From positions 576,001-640,000 of the forward strand of contig JAUIRK010001056.1 in assembly GCA_030549495.1 (NCBI GenBank): a DNA stretch of 64,000 nucleotides, in the 5' to 3' direction. The notes under the pieces are model-generated. The model was given only the letters and a program-made list of their open reading frames with translations. It searched no databases and was not told where the DNA came from. The position numbers and the translations under genes are program-made. Each line of letters begins with the position of its first letter. Position 1 is the stretch's first letter. This stretch comes from Nectonema munidae. Taxonomy: Eukaryota > Nematomorpha > Nectonematoida > Nectonematidae. This document shows, in pieces, positions 1-11,132 of the stretch.

Positions 1-632
1 AAAAATAATTGTCATTAGCATCTCTCGTTTTTTTTGTCAAAACGTAAAAATACGTGAATGAGAGTAAACATATCGCGTCCCAAGCAACTTCGTAAAAAAG
101 GACTCCCAGCATTTGAAAATAAGTCAGCAGTTTTAACTTTTTGATCACCATTTTGACCGATGTAAATCAAAGAGCCAAAGTAAGCGAGAAGATAGGAAAC
201 ACTAAACTTTGTGTAGCAGTGGTACAAGTTTACGTACTTAGGATTAGTCGATCTAAAAAATAAAATTTGTTTTTACTTTTCAGATTTTAAAAATACAACT
301 TACTTATAATTGGATTCCATTTTGTGCATTGTCATTGAGTACAACTATTGAATAAGTTCAACATCGAAAAAAAGTTTAAATATGGAAAAAATATCGTTTA
401 AATTTTTAGCAGAGCTTTTAGGACCTGGAGGTCTGGAGATCGAATCGCGAATATTCAAACTTTCTCTTCTTCCTACTCCACTACTTCTTGGCTCCGAAAA
501 ATATTCAGTAGAATCAGGAGCAATCAGATTTTGATCAAAAAAGTCAATTTCACAAGACATGTTCGAGATTTGAGATGTCTCATTATTATCAGAATCACTG
601 AAAGTTGAAGAAGAGTTATCGGAAGAAGACAT
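1..632 (-). mobile_element. piggyBac transposase, N-terminal fragment, cut by window edge
   Basis: Read on the minus strand, an acidic serine-rich N-terminus (MSSSDNSSSTFSDSDNN) is followed by a stretch ending SIFKLFFDVELI. This resembles the start of the piggyBac DDE_Tnp_1_7 domain, where a 'DFFKLFF..EL' helix is usual. A second block at about 15-227 carries AYFGSLIYIGQNGDQ and FTLIHVFLRFD, matching the next helices of the family (usually 'RNRFLEILRFLRFDD'). The blocks are not in one open frame, so this copy is broken, or its blocks are separated by a short intron-like stretch (about 253-303). The rest of the transposase would lie outside the window. Family assignment rests on recalled motif similarity, without an alignment. 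Confidence 0.6.
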
Positions 633-1038
633 GCTATAAAGGAACACGATAAAGAAATTCTTTCAAGTCAACGTGTATAAAGAAAAGGAATACGCAACAA
701 AAAGTATTGAGCAGATGTTCACAAAACTTCGAGAAAAATATGTGCTTTGTTTTCATTATGAGTTGATGGTGCAATTTATTATATGCGTAGCACGTAAACA
801 TAAGCGGATTGCCAGAATTTATATATAAATATTTATGCCAATGACATCATGATAAAACCATATTATACATCTATTACGTAATAGTATTTTTATCAACAAA
901 TCTTTGCGTTCAATAGCATACAAAATCAGTGTGATTTTTCTCAAGAAGCCACAGCTTATCAGTAAAATATCGATCTAGAAATTTTTAGCAAGGACAAAAC
1001 TAGTAGCAATACTGTCGCCCAATTCCTCTTGTTTTACA

Positions 1039-1593
1039 GCCATGTCAAACATGCGGCCCATTACAAGCAGATTTGCGGCCACCACAGATTACAGTATTTC
1101 TCAGAGAACTAGGTTCGCTGATTTTCACTTATCATCTCTTATAAAAGTTCGCACTGCACAAAAATTTCAGCCAGACATAGCAAAGATTGTCAATAACAAG
1201 AGGTGTCAAGCCTCGGGACAAGAACATGTAAAGTATTTGAATAATTAACAATAAATGTTTATTTTGAATTATTGTGATTTATGTGCATTTCATTTGTAGT
1301 TCATTCAAATACATGTGGGCCATGTATGTTGCCTTATAAACTTTTTTTATATTAAAATAAAGAACAGATTTATATCCTTGCTAATTTTTTAATTAAATTA
1401 TTTTGTTTAACTATACATGACTTTGTACTTGCATTTTTGAATATAATCAAACCATTACATGTTTCTAAGTTAAAAGTAAAATATTCTGCAATAATTTTTA
1501 TTGAACAACTTTAAATATAATTGTAGGAGTGCGGCCCTCATGAGAACACAAACTCACTCCTTTGGCCCTCATGGGACTCCGAGTTTGACATGC
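1039..1593. mobile_element. Non-autonomous hAT element, 555 bp, exact 8-bp target duplication
   Basis: GTTTTACA occurs exactly at 1031-1038 and 1594-1601, an 8-bp target site duplication as expected for hAT. The ends are inverted: GCCATGTCAAAC at the left, and the reverse complement of the right end reads GCATGTCAAAC. Sub-terminal GGCCC-rich words (GCGGCCC, GGCCCTCATG) are typical of hAT ends. The interior is AT-rich and codes nothing recognisable; the short open frame at 1042-1248 has no family features. The perfect duplication suggests a fairly recent insertion. Confidence 0.8.
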
Positions 1594-2000
1594 GTTTTAC
1601 ACAATTTTAATTCCTAAGTAAATTCCAAAATACAGAGAAATGAATAAAATAACTCATAACTCTTCTAAATCAGTAAAAATTTCACAAAATTTTAATAAAT
1701 TCCTAATATGACATTTTTAATTTATATTTTATTTAGATGGCGTTAAAAAATATATGTAAAAATAGATTTTTTTAATATTAGATCAAATAAATTGATAATT
1801 AATTTTATTTTATATTTGTTTAATATTTTTATCAATTAAGGTTTTTTTATATATATATGAAATTTTGTCATCACGCGTTTATAGTTATCATTATTAAATT
1901 TCTTTTTATGAAGACACATAACGTTATAAGAATAGCGGAAAAAATGTATTGAGTCCGTCCGCGTTAGGATTGTATCGTTCTCTCAGTTGTATTTATATAT

Positions 2001-2156
2001 TGTCACATAAATTCTTGTAAAATACTATATATAATAGAGCTATTCTTTTGTAACAAGGGCCGATTGGTGCTTAGTGGGATGGAAAGTCCAGTTAGACTTG
2101 GACTCAGCATTCCGGGCGGGCCACGATATCCGAAAGGATGGGTGCGAACGTCACAA
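2001..2156. other. GC-rich island with RNA-like hairpins, unidentified
   Basis: In otherwise AT-rich DNA, about 2052-2155 is G+C-rich and can fold. AGTCCA (2085-2090) pairs with TGGACT (2099-2104). GTGCT (2067-2071) can enclose it with AGCAT (2106-2110) if one G-U pair is allowed. ATCC-GAAA-GGAT (2128-2139) is a hairpin with a GNRA tetraloop. A TATA-like run lies just upstream (about 2027-2035). The word TTGAGTCCGTC recurs on both sides of the block (about 1949 and 2179), so the unit may be repeat-derived. I do not recognise it as a tRNA, snRNA or known ribozyme: there is no hammerhead core and no proper spacing of tRNA A and B boxes. It could be part of a SINE or another mobile element. Confidence 0.3.
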
Positions 2157-2224
2157 AACAACTTAATTAATTAATTAATTGAGTCCGTCAACGGTGTTAG
2201 AACAAATAAGTCCGCCAAGCGAGG

Positions 2225-2470
2225 GAGAATGCTCTAATTTTTTACTAAAATGTCCTGCAGCCGCACAGTTTCCATGTAGAGTAGCAAACTTTGCAATTTT
2301 GACTTTATTCTCAGCATTTATTTTGTTGTATCTTTTTCTTTTGCTGACTGAATTATTTTTCACAATAGATTCAACAGCTGCGTTAGCACTTCGGAAATCA
2401 GAAACTTGGGCATTTGAACATTTATCAACATCTGGTAAATTAAAAAAAGATTCTGTTTCTTTTGGCTAAA
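2225..2470 (-). mobile_element. pogo/Tigger-like transposase fragment, N-terminal HTH region
   Basis: Minus-strand translation gives a short leader (FFNLPDVDKCSNAQ, then SANAAVESIVKNN) followed by KRKRYNKINAENKVKIAKFA and GNCAAAGHFSKKLE. This is the pattern of the helix-turn-helix that opens pogo-like DDE_1 transposases (compare 'RAKIGKYA...GN..AVRHFSKEL'). Similarity stops near 2235, where the reading runs into unrelated sequence, so this is a truncated fragment. A matching downstream portion of the same family lies at 3380-3816 on the opposite strand. Confidence 0.6.
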
Positions 2471-3379
2471 AAACTAGAGGCAGATTTTAGCCAGCGCAGC
2501 ATTTCTTTATAAAATTGTTTATTTTAAAAGCCTAAATAATAATTAAGTACTAAATAAAATAATTGAAAGTTCGTTAGTCAATCAGTTTATTTTAGAAAAG
2601 AATGGAATTAAAAATATAGCAAAATTATTTTACAATTAGCAAAAAAATTATTAGTAACCAACTCATTTAGTCTAAATTTTTATTAAATTTTGATTTGCTA
2701 TGAAAAATTACATAACGTTAATTTACTAAAGAAAAAGGGTGACTATTAGATTAGAATCAAGGAAATATTTGATCAGGGACAGGGATATAAAAAGGTAGCG
2801 CTTTCCCGATCTTATTTCCGTGTTTCACATGTGATTTGTTACAAAGAACTCGTAACATTAAAATATTAATGTAACGGCAAAGTAAAATCAATGTAATTTT
2901 ATAATTTGCTGCATCACATTAGAAAAAGTGTTACACAGAAAGAGGAAATGTGGTAAAAAATCTTAGATTATAACAGAGTGCCCCTATATATTACTACCTA
3001 GATCCGTCACTAGTTAAAATTAAAAAATTAAGAGCAGGCAATCAAAAATTCTATAATTTGAAAAGTAGTCAAAAATGAAAACGGACCTAAAGACGATTTT
3101 TGTGGATTTGGAGTCTGGTAAAATGCCCAACTTAGTTCTCTAAAAAAGAAAACACGGTTTTCAGCATAATTCTTTAGATTTTTCTACTGCCAGCCCTGTG
3201 TCAAATATATAATCTACTAATAAATTTTAAAATATTAATAATGTCCCTTACAAAAAAGATTTGATACTTTTTAATGAATTTAAGGTAGCTCTTGTCAATA
3301 TAAAAGAAGACTGAATAAGTAAGTTTATAAGTAATAAAGTAAGTCATCAAGAAAAGATGTTTTCTAAATGTCAAAAAGT
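2471..3379. other. AT-rich spacer, no gene seen
   Basis: No conserved coding motif, RNA gene or clear terminal repeat was found. Short open frames on both strands are AT-driven. Confidence 0.5.
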
Positions 3380-3816
3380 ACAAAGAATTATTAAAGAAAA
3401 CTGATGAAGAAGAAATTCAAGAAATTCAAAGTATCAAACGTGAAAAACCATGTATATTGGATGAAAAACTCGATAAGCGTATAAAAAACTACATTAAGCA
3501 CTGAGAGAAAGTGGTGGAGTGATAAATAGACCAATCCTTATTGCTAGTGCTTTGGGTATTATTGAAAATTATGATAGAAGCATACTAAAAAAATATGGAG
3601 GTTCTATTGAATTGAATGAATCTTGGGCTGGTTCATTTTTGAAAAGATTGAAATTTGGCAAAAGAAAAGGAACAAAAGCAACCAAACATTTACTTGTTGA
3701 TTTTGAAAAACTCAAAGAAGAATTTATCAACAAAATTAAAACTGCAGTTGAAGCTTTTAATATTCCAGATTCGATGATTGTGAAATTCGATCAAACGGGA
3801 GTTCTGGGCAAAAACT
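3380..3816 (+). mobile_element. pogo/Tigger-like transposase fragment, HTH to first catalytic Asp
   Basis: Plus-strand reading gives ILDEKLDKRIKNYIK, then after a frameshift LRESGGVINRPILIASALG, then SWAGSFLKRLKFGKRKGTKA and, at the end, MIVKFDQTGVLG. The order (NRP-I-IA, then SWA.SFL.R, then the K-FDQTG motif holding the first catalytic aspartate) is that of the pogo-like family in which an HTH precedes a DDE_1 domain. The fragment ends directly at a 152-bp tandem repeat, so the rest of the catalytic domain is missing. One frameshift near 3500 and the truncation mark it as dead. Confidence 0.65.
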
Positions 3817-4200
3817 GAGCCCAGAAATGTAACTAGCATAAACGATTTGGTATAAAAACATATATCTCATTGTAAAATTAGAATGAATGTTTTTGGAAAA
3901 GATTTTTAGAAGTAAACCGCAAAATTGATTAACACTTATAGGTATTTTAACATCCTAAATGTAAAAAATGAATCCAGAAAAGAAACCAGCATGGACGATT
4001 TAGTATAAAACATATATTTTATGTAAAATTTAAAGAAATGTTTTTGGAGACAATTTTTAGAAGTAAACCGTAAATTTGATTAACACTTATGGGTATTTTT
4101 ACATCCTAAATGTAAAAAATGAGTCCAGAAATGAAACCAGCATGGCCGATTTAGTATAAAAATATATATTTTATCTAAAATTTGAAGAAATATTTTATTA
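3817..4200. repeat. Tandem repeat, period about 152 bp, 2.5 copies
   Basis: Three units begin at 3817 (GAGCCCAGAAATG), 3970 (GAATCCAGAAAAG) and 4121 (GAGTCCAGAAATG), giving periods of 153 and 151 bp. Each carries the same internal words (ACGATTTGGTATAAA or its variant, then GTTTTTGGA, AAGTAAACCG, CACTTATRGG and ACATCCTAAATG). The third unit is incomplete. Units differ by scattered substitutions, so the array is not newly formed. It abuts the pogo-like transposase fragment exactly where that fragment stops. Confidence 0.85.
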
Positions 4201-4869
4201 GGTATATTTCTGATTAATCAAAATTTTGATTGACATTTTTAAAAAGTAGCCATGATTATTGAAAAAATTAAATATATAAAGTGTTATGCGTTCCAAACTA
4301 TATATAATTATAAATTTTCAAGGTAGCATATAATATGGATCCAATGCTATAATGTTATACAGATAATGTCAAAATCTTACTGAAAAATTTTAATTCTTCA
4401 TTGGGATTGAGTTTTGGACATTAAAGGGTCATTTAACTACCATGAAAATGGTATCAAAAGATGCAGCTAGCGATTTTAGGAAATGTCACAAAATTTGAAG
4501 GGATATGATTCAGCCAATTTTCTACAATTAATTTTTTAGTGAAGGAAACGCCCCCAGCACTAATAGGGAAAATGAAAATTTTTTGCGAGTTTTATTTTCG
4601 CGAATCATAAACTTCTCGCGAATTTAGCGAAAAATAAAAATATCGCGAAAATTTCTTGATTTACAGTATTCTTGAGATCTGAAAGTATTTTCACTCATCG
4701 AAGTTATTGTAGTGTTATGAAATGTAAATCAATTTGATTGACCACATTTATTGTTGGTATAACAAAAGCAATCAAGTTTATTTAAGTTTAAAAAAGGAAT
4801 TCATTCGCAAAAAAGAATAGCAAAAATTTTACATAAAGACAATGAAACTTAATCAAGCAAAACAATAAA
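4201..4869. other. AT-rich spacer with CGCGAAA words
   Basis: No gene recognised. Around 4575-4660 the words TTCGCGA and TCGCGAAA recur in both orientations, a short palindromic cluster like the tips of small DNA transposons. Its boundaries could not be fixed. Confidence 0.3.
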
Positions 4870-6630
4870 AAAATCAACTGCATTATAATCAAAAAGTAAG
4901 AACATGTTTTGTGCAAACAGATTTTTACACTTTTTACATTGTTTGGTTGGTTCCCTTGCTTAATTTGTCTTTTCTTTCTTTGTAATTCTTACCTTTTATG
5001 TTGTCCAGACATAAACTACAACGTTTTTTTGTTTCAATTTCTTGTGAATAAACATTATAAGGTTTTTTTCCTGTTATTAAAAAAATCAAGGTATCAATCT
5101 TTTCTATGATATCAGCTCTCAAACCAGTTTGGGGTCTTTGTTCTAAAAATGGTAGAATGAGAGAATAAGCTAAATTCAAACCATTTTTCAAAACTGTCAC
5201 TATTTTTAGCATTAAAATTATTTATATATAATTATAATAACTTTTTATATATTTGTTCATGCAAAATTTTTTGTGGCATTAATTCAAGCAGTGTCTCAAG
5301 CATATGAGAAAGCTGAAATGGTCCATTTGTTAGATTTTCGGCCTGTTGAAAATGATCTCATTTTCTGGTCCACAATATCCGTTCCCCCGTTGGTAAAGTC
5401 ATATAACTTAAAATTTTGAGGCTTTTTCTCTTCATCAACTGTTTTGATGAAAGGACGAGAAGTTAACAAAAGGATATACCTTTTGATTTTGTATCGACAG
5501 CGTAGGTGTGTAATTATAAGTAATTTCTTTCTCTCTCTCTCTCATAACAAAATTTATATGAAAAATTGCCAAGTAAAGAAATATCTTTAATTTCAGCTGG
5601 AATACCTTTACAGTTTGAGTTAATTGTGCCCACTATAGTTAGGCCTCTTTGATATAACCACTTAGCAAGTCCAATTGAAGTATGGAGCCTATCAATAGTT
5701 ATATTTCTACCTTTGAGAGATAAAGTTTCGCTTAATCGTAATAGCATAGACCTAACAATACCATATGAATCGGGAACATAAAACTCTCCTTGTCCATTTT
5801 TTGGCTTACCAACATGAGCCACAATGAAAAATGTAAACGGATATTTTACAGCATTAATTGACTTGAAAAGAAGGCCATACTTGGATGGCTTTTTTGGGTT
5901 AAAAACTTTAAACGGCACTCCTACCCTACTTGCATACAATGTTTCATCCAACGTAAGTGAGTCGTCTGGAACCAACCATTTAGTGCAGTTTTTTTTAATT
6001 CTTCAAAAAATTCTCTAATAGCTGCCCATCAATCAAAAAACCATCTATGTGGTCTTGAGCTAACATCATCAAAACACAAAAAATGAATTGTAAAATATAA
6101 TCTACGTATGCTCATCACATCTGGGAACATTGGAGAACCTATTCGTGACCAAATAAAAGAGGTATATATGAAATTTTGTCCGCAAAGTGCTCTTAAATAG
6201 CACAAACCAAAATAAGCGTAAAGTTCAGCTTCATTAATCTCTCTGACACATGTATTTCTATTTTTTAGTTTATCAATTACTTGTAGTTTCTATAAATAGT
6301 CATTTATACGCTTATTTGTAATTTCAAGTATAATATCAACCATTTTTTCGTTTAAAAAAAAGTCCTGAAATCTAAAATAGTTCTTGCTTCTTTTGCTAAA
6401 CCTTTAAAACCGGGTGTGTCTCTAATAACATCAGCTGCTCTTCGTCTATCTACTCTATTTCTTTTGATATTACTCCATGTTATTGATGGATTTAATCTAT
6501 CTCCTCGTGAAACAAATACTTCTTCAACTGAAGCCTCCTCGATTAAGCGGTATTTACTCTCATTTAAAAAATCCTCTAAATTTTTGATTATTTTTTCATT
6601 TTGTCTAGATTCTAGAGGATCGCCTATGGT
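4870..6630 (-). mobile_element. Decayed piggyBac transposase (DDE_Tnp_1_7)
   Basis: On the minus strand, pieces in order are: ESKYRLIEEASVEEVF (about 6550); ELYAYFGLCYLRALCGQN (about 6200); then the longest open piece, 5514-5975. That piece has SLTLDETL (first acidic residues of the catalytic core), PSKYGLLFKSINA, ITIDRLHTSIGLAKWL (the 'DN(F/Y)YTS..L' block) and RGLTIVGTIN. A tail at 4934-5212 ends in a cysteine-rich segment (RCSLCLDN... CKKC), the usual C-terminal cross-brace zinc-binding region. There are several stops and frameshifts, and a (TC)n run sits near 5528-5541. The N-terminal start is lost at an inverted junction near 6630. This is a DNA-transposon relic. Confidence 0.75.
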
Positions 6631-6633
6631 GAT

Positions 6634-7040
6634 TTGGTCAAACTACTTGGACATAGCAGAGCTGAACACTTACATTATATTAGAAAAAATTTGAAAAAAC
6701 AACCCTCAACTTCAAGTAGTAGGAAATTTTATAGAAAATACAGTGGACGGAGAAGTGTAATTTCACAAATGTGTTTTCAAATGACAGAGGTTTCTATGAA
6801 AATATATGTTGAAAATAGAAACATACCTTCTGAGGCTAGATTAATTCTGAAATCTTATGAAATTCATAAACCTGAAAGTGTTCCCATTAGTTCTGTAAGG
6901 AAAAGAGGTCCGTGTCAAATTTGCAAATAAAGCAAAAAGAGAGTCTTGTAAAGATGTAACATCTGCTTTTTCAACTGTAGTGATGAACACAAAAAAGTTT
7001 TGTGTAAAGACTGTTTTGATGATGTTTGCATTTGAACCGT
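6634..7040 (+). mobile_element. piggyBac transposase C-terminal fragment, opposite strand
   Basis: The plus-strand frame starting at 6634 (GDLVKLLGHSRAEHL) runs to KRGPCQICK and then, past two stops, RCNICFFNC and KVLCKDCFDDVCI. The cysteine pairs form the C-terminal zinc-binding domain of piggyBac transposases. It lies head-to-head with the minus-strand copy at 4870-6630, so the two are parts of different insertions or of a rearranged one. No TTAA-bounded terminal repeats could be assigned. Confidence 0.6.
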
Positions 7041-7919
7041 AGTTTACCTTTGTTTCATTTTTTGCAATAAAATATAAAACACTGTTTCATATTTTTCAAA
7101 ATATTTTTTCTCTACAATAGTTGATTTTGACTTTCTATGTCAAATGAAAAGTTCTTCTTATAGAACTTTTTATTTTATTCAAAAAATTGGCTATTTTCGT
7201 AATTATTTATTTTATTAGCAATGAAATATTTTTACAAAAAAATGCTTTCATATTCGAAATTGCTGTGATAAAATTCTCAAAGTTGTTTGAATAAAACAAA
7301 AATATCCTGATTGTATTGCTTTTAGTTTTTTCACTAAATTTCTGTTTTTGATACATAAATTAGACCATTTTCTATAATTAAAAAAAAAAAAATTCAACAC
7401 TTTCAAAGTAATCAAGTTTTATCAAAGCACGTTTTTACTTTTATATTTGATTGTATGAATTTTTAAAACAGGGCAAAATTGAAAAAATGATAAAACAAAA
7501 AATTACATAGATGGCGTTAATTTTTATTTTCAAAGTTGCATAGCATAGTTGATCATGCATGGGCAACCTTTGTTCACTTGTGGGCCTGTTTATGTTTTCC
7601 AAGACCAGAAGCTTCAGGCGCGGGCCAAAAGCCCTAATTATAGATTTACAAAATATGTGTGCATACATAGTTATACTTATTATATACTATACATATAAAC
7701 ATTTATTAAACTACTGATTTTTATCAATATGATATTTTAATAGAAAGGTTCAAGAAAGGAAAATAGTAAAAGCTGAAGATATTTATTAAATAATTTTTTT
7801 GAAACAAGGAGTTGTAGAATTATTATTACATATGAGAAAAATTATCTACTGAAAAACATTATTAATCTTGTAACTACATGTAAGAAAAATTTTAACAAAC
7901 CTCATTCTAATGCGAAATT

Positions 7920-10016
7920 TGAACTTGGTGTTTAGTTACCAGTGTCTCAATGTTTGGTGAAATGCAGGAGTTTGCTACTCTTAGGTTATTTTCAAAGTGA
8001 TTGTCCGCCAGCCTAAATCTTGTTTATGATTTTGCATATTTCATTTTCGTAAACAGCTGCTCACATATATAAATACTCCCGAATAGTGACATTTTCTTTC
8101 TTGCAAAATCTGTGATCCTGTGGAAAGCTTTTAGGTAGATTTTTATAAAACTCCAGTAACGAATAATCTCTCATTTTTCGTCTCAAATCTTCATTTCCTT
8201 GAAGTTCAATCAATTCTATCTGCAAATTCAGGGATAGATTTGCCTTTCATTTCCATAAATTTCCTAAGTTCATAAAATCGTTTTAACATTTTTCCTTTGC
8301 TCAACTATCGCACCTCACAGTAGTAAACCAAGTCTCCATATTCTGCCTCGACATCCTCAAGAAATTCTTTAAACAGGCGGTGATTTAATGCTCGAGATTT
8401 TATCAATTTGATACTCGAAACTACTCTAGACATGACGTGTTCAAATTTGAGGGAATTAGCACACAAATTCTCTTGGTGAATTATGCAGTGAAACACCGAA
8501 AATCTTTTGTGTCTATGTTCATAAAAGTTAATTCCTTTTTATTTTTAGAAGTTAAGCCAACTTTATTACCAACCATTGCAGGGGCACCATCTGTTGCTAA
8601 ACCATGAAGTTTTTCAGAATGGAGATTAAATTTAGCCACATTTTCAATTCTTGAAAAATATCTTCTCCAGTGGTAGGGTCTTTCATGGCTTGAAGACCAA
8701 GCATTTCCTCAGTGATATTGAAATCGTCATCAATTCCACGTACAAAAATGTAAGTTGGGCTGTATTTGCAACGTCAGTACTAGTGTGTCCACTTTAAGGT
8801 CTTTTTTCATTCCCCGGGGAACGAGGACCTTGTAATTTTTGAAATATTTCCCCGGGGAAGAAAAAGCGATTTTTTCACAATAATAAAACTCTTCTAAAAT
8901 GAAAAAATATAAAGTATTCTGAAAGTTTTTTATTATTTCAAAAGTTGAATAAAATTATTTTTTAAAAATATTCATGTTTTGAAAAAATATCTAAGAAATA
9001 CTAGGTCGTTCAAAGTTTCATCGTTAAACTGGTTTCCTATTTTCGTAGAAAAATATCTCATTGATGAAAACACTCGTTCGGAGTATATTACAGATGTTGG
9101 TTTTATGCTTTTTAAATTCTTGAACAAATTTTCCAAAACTTCGGGCCTTCTTTTTGTTTCCAAATAAAGGTCAAACGTTTTTTTCATTATTTTATTTCTG
9201 CTTTAATACAACTTTTTTGTTTCATCAAAAAATGTAGATTTAAAATTTTGATTTGACTTAAAACTATAAAATTAGCCTAAAATTTTCATCAAACAGTTCA
9301 GCACAGAAGCAAATCGAAAATCTGAAAACTCCTCGGGGAGTCGAGGAATGAGTTTCGAAGACGAGGAGTAAAAATTTCAGAAATTCCCCGAGGAAAAGGC
9401 GATGAGGATCCCCGGGGTGGACACCCTACTTGAGAGTAATTAATTACAATTTTAATTACAATTTATCATAACTCTAATTTTAATAATTATAGTTTCTTTA
9501 AAGTAATTGAAACAGATTATTAATTACAAAAAAGTGTAAATATAAAAGTAATTATTAATAATTTCATTTAAATCTTATGTCAATTAAATATTAAATATTA
9601 AATGAAAAATATATAGTTCATCTCCATCTTGTCACAAAATATCAACCACTGCTTGTAGGCATTCTTTCACAAATTCGCCCTCAGAATAATATTTTTAATG
9701 TTTTGCATTCTTCTTAACTAGCACGAATGATATTGTCGCATGGTCACATTTTTTGACGAATATTGTCTGCTGTTCTTTCAAATCTATCAGTTTTTGACTT
9801 TTTGTTTTCTACGTTCACCTTGAAAATTATCATAAAGAGATGAGAGTTTGGAAATATAGCGTCTTTTTACATTATATTCTTTGATAACAGCAACTGACTA
9901 TGAACACAGTAACACATTGGTTTTCTTTTGATTTATGTGAAAAAATTGTCATTGGTCCCCTTTTCTTAGAAGACTAAAGATTCATTATCCACTTTCCTTA
10001 TTTTCAATGACGACAT
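7920..10016 (-). pseudogene. hAT transposase pseudogene, ZBED5/GTF2IRD2 type
   Basis: The minus-strand start at 10016 reads MSSLKIRKVDNES, followed in broken frames by KGTNDNFFT, KRKPMCY, GEFVKECLQAVVDI, EEMLGLQAMKDPTTGEDIF, KLHGLATDGAPAMVGNK, CIIHQENLCANSLKFEHVM, IKSRALNHRLFKEFLEDVEA and LLEFYKNLPKSFP. This is the block order of the vertebrate GTF2IRD2/ZBED5 transposase relatives: BED-like zinc finger, RNase H-like fold with the DGAPAM block, then the 'HQE.LCAK' block. Several stops and frameshifts and a 648-bp insertion (8781-9428) make it non-functional. The longest open remnant is 8305-8496. Confidence 0.7.
8781..9428 (-). mobile_element. Nested hAT element, 648 bp, keeping a transposase C-terminus
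   Basis: Terminal inverted repeats are TAGTGTGTCCAC (8781-8792) and the reverse complement of 9417-9428, TAGGGTGTCCAC (11 of 12 matching). CCCCGGGGA/TCCCCGGGG palindromes lie inside both ends. The interior minus-strand frame 8972-9187 reads FDLYLETKRRPEVLENLF, then KPTSVIYSERVFSS and IGNQFNDETLNDLVFLRYFF. This is the hAT C-terminal dimerisation region ('KPTS...ER.FS.....T..R..L...'). It is therefore an internally deleted hAT derivative sitting within the larger hAT. I found no convincing target duplication. Confidence 0.65.
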
Positions 10017-10545
10017 CTTGAGTTTAATGCGTTCTTAAATAACTTTTTAATAAAATTAAAAAATTTATAAAAATCATTTTTAAAAATAATTTTAATGATT
10101 TTTTTATGACAATTGAAAATTATTATAGATTTGGTCCTTTGTGAACTACTGGAAGAGCCAAATGAGATATTTAGGCCCCTGACCAGGATGGTATGTTCAG
10201 ACTAACTGAATACATAATTTGGGGAATCAAGAATGAAAAGTATTTAACACAAAGAACGTCAATCCATTAGTAATTAGAAAAGAAAATGGTGAAAAAAGCC
10301 AACTTTATTCAAAGGGATTAAAGATTATATTCTTTAAATGCTTCTTAAAAGATCATCCTATACAAATACAGTAATTGAATGAGTGACTATAGGTTTTTTA
10401 ATTTTACGTAATAAAAATATTTTTTTTTATAAATTTAAATCCATTTTAATTATACCGATACTGACTTTAAGTTTTTCAAAGGTCTCCGTGGGCCGGATGA
10501 AAAGCCTCCGCCGGCCGGATTTGGCCCGTAGGTTGCCCATGCATG

Positions 10546-11132
10546 GTCTTGATGTTGGAAATCCTTGCTGTGTCTAAAACAGAGTCAGACATAATAGGCC
10601 TTGTTGGACAAGCCCCACAGCAAGTTTCTCATCAAATATTTTGCTTCATTTTATAGATCAATTAAGATAAATTTAAAAAAACATATTTTATTGATTAAAT
10701 ATAGAATATTTTTGGTTTCTTTAAGCAAAATGTGGAAAAAATGGGTTGAGCAAAGCTAACCTTATCTTATGGAATGTAATGCAGCCGAAATAACTTTTTC
10801 CCAGTTGGGTATGTCTTGATTTCGAAATTTTAAAGTCAGTAAGATCGATAGTTAAGGAACTCTTCACTCATATATTATCCACATCCACTCCTACCTTTTG
10901 TAATGTACATAGCTAAGTAGCACGAATAGTTATGTCATTAGAGTTATCAGAATAAGGTAAAGCAAATTTTCTGTAATATAATGGAATATCGTCATGATAT
11001 TTCAACTCAAATCAAACGTAATATCCCCCAAACGGCTTGTCAATTTAACAGGTCTATTTCGAATGATGAATTTGTATTAATGATTTTAAAATATTATCGA
11101 AAATATAGTTTAGCAAGAAAAAAATCAAATAC
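10546..11132. other. AT-rich spacer, no gene seen
   Basis: No conserved coding or RNA motif was found; the open frame at 10981-11178 has no family features. Confidence 0.4.

Larger units (their letters stand above)
7554..10545 (-). mobile_element. hAT element (ZBED5/GTF2IRD2-like), about 3 kb, decayed
   Basis: The inverted ends share CATGCATGGGCAACCT (7554-7569, and the reverse complement of 10530-10545), followed inside by GGGCC-rich sequence, as in many hAT ends. Flanks are TAGTTGAT and GTCTTGAT (5 of 8 identical), a decayed 8-bp duplication. The interior holds a broken minus-strand transposase (7920-10016), itself interrupted by a second hAT element (8781-9428). An AT-rich block at about 9429-9600 may be a further insertion. 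Confidence 0.7.

Noticed and set aside
2001-2155. Small LTR or solo LTR (TGT...ACA)
   Set aside because: The ends can be read as TGT and ACA, but there is no target duplication, no polypurine tract or primer site and no second copy; too weak to call.
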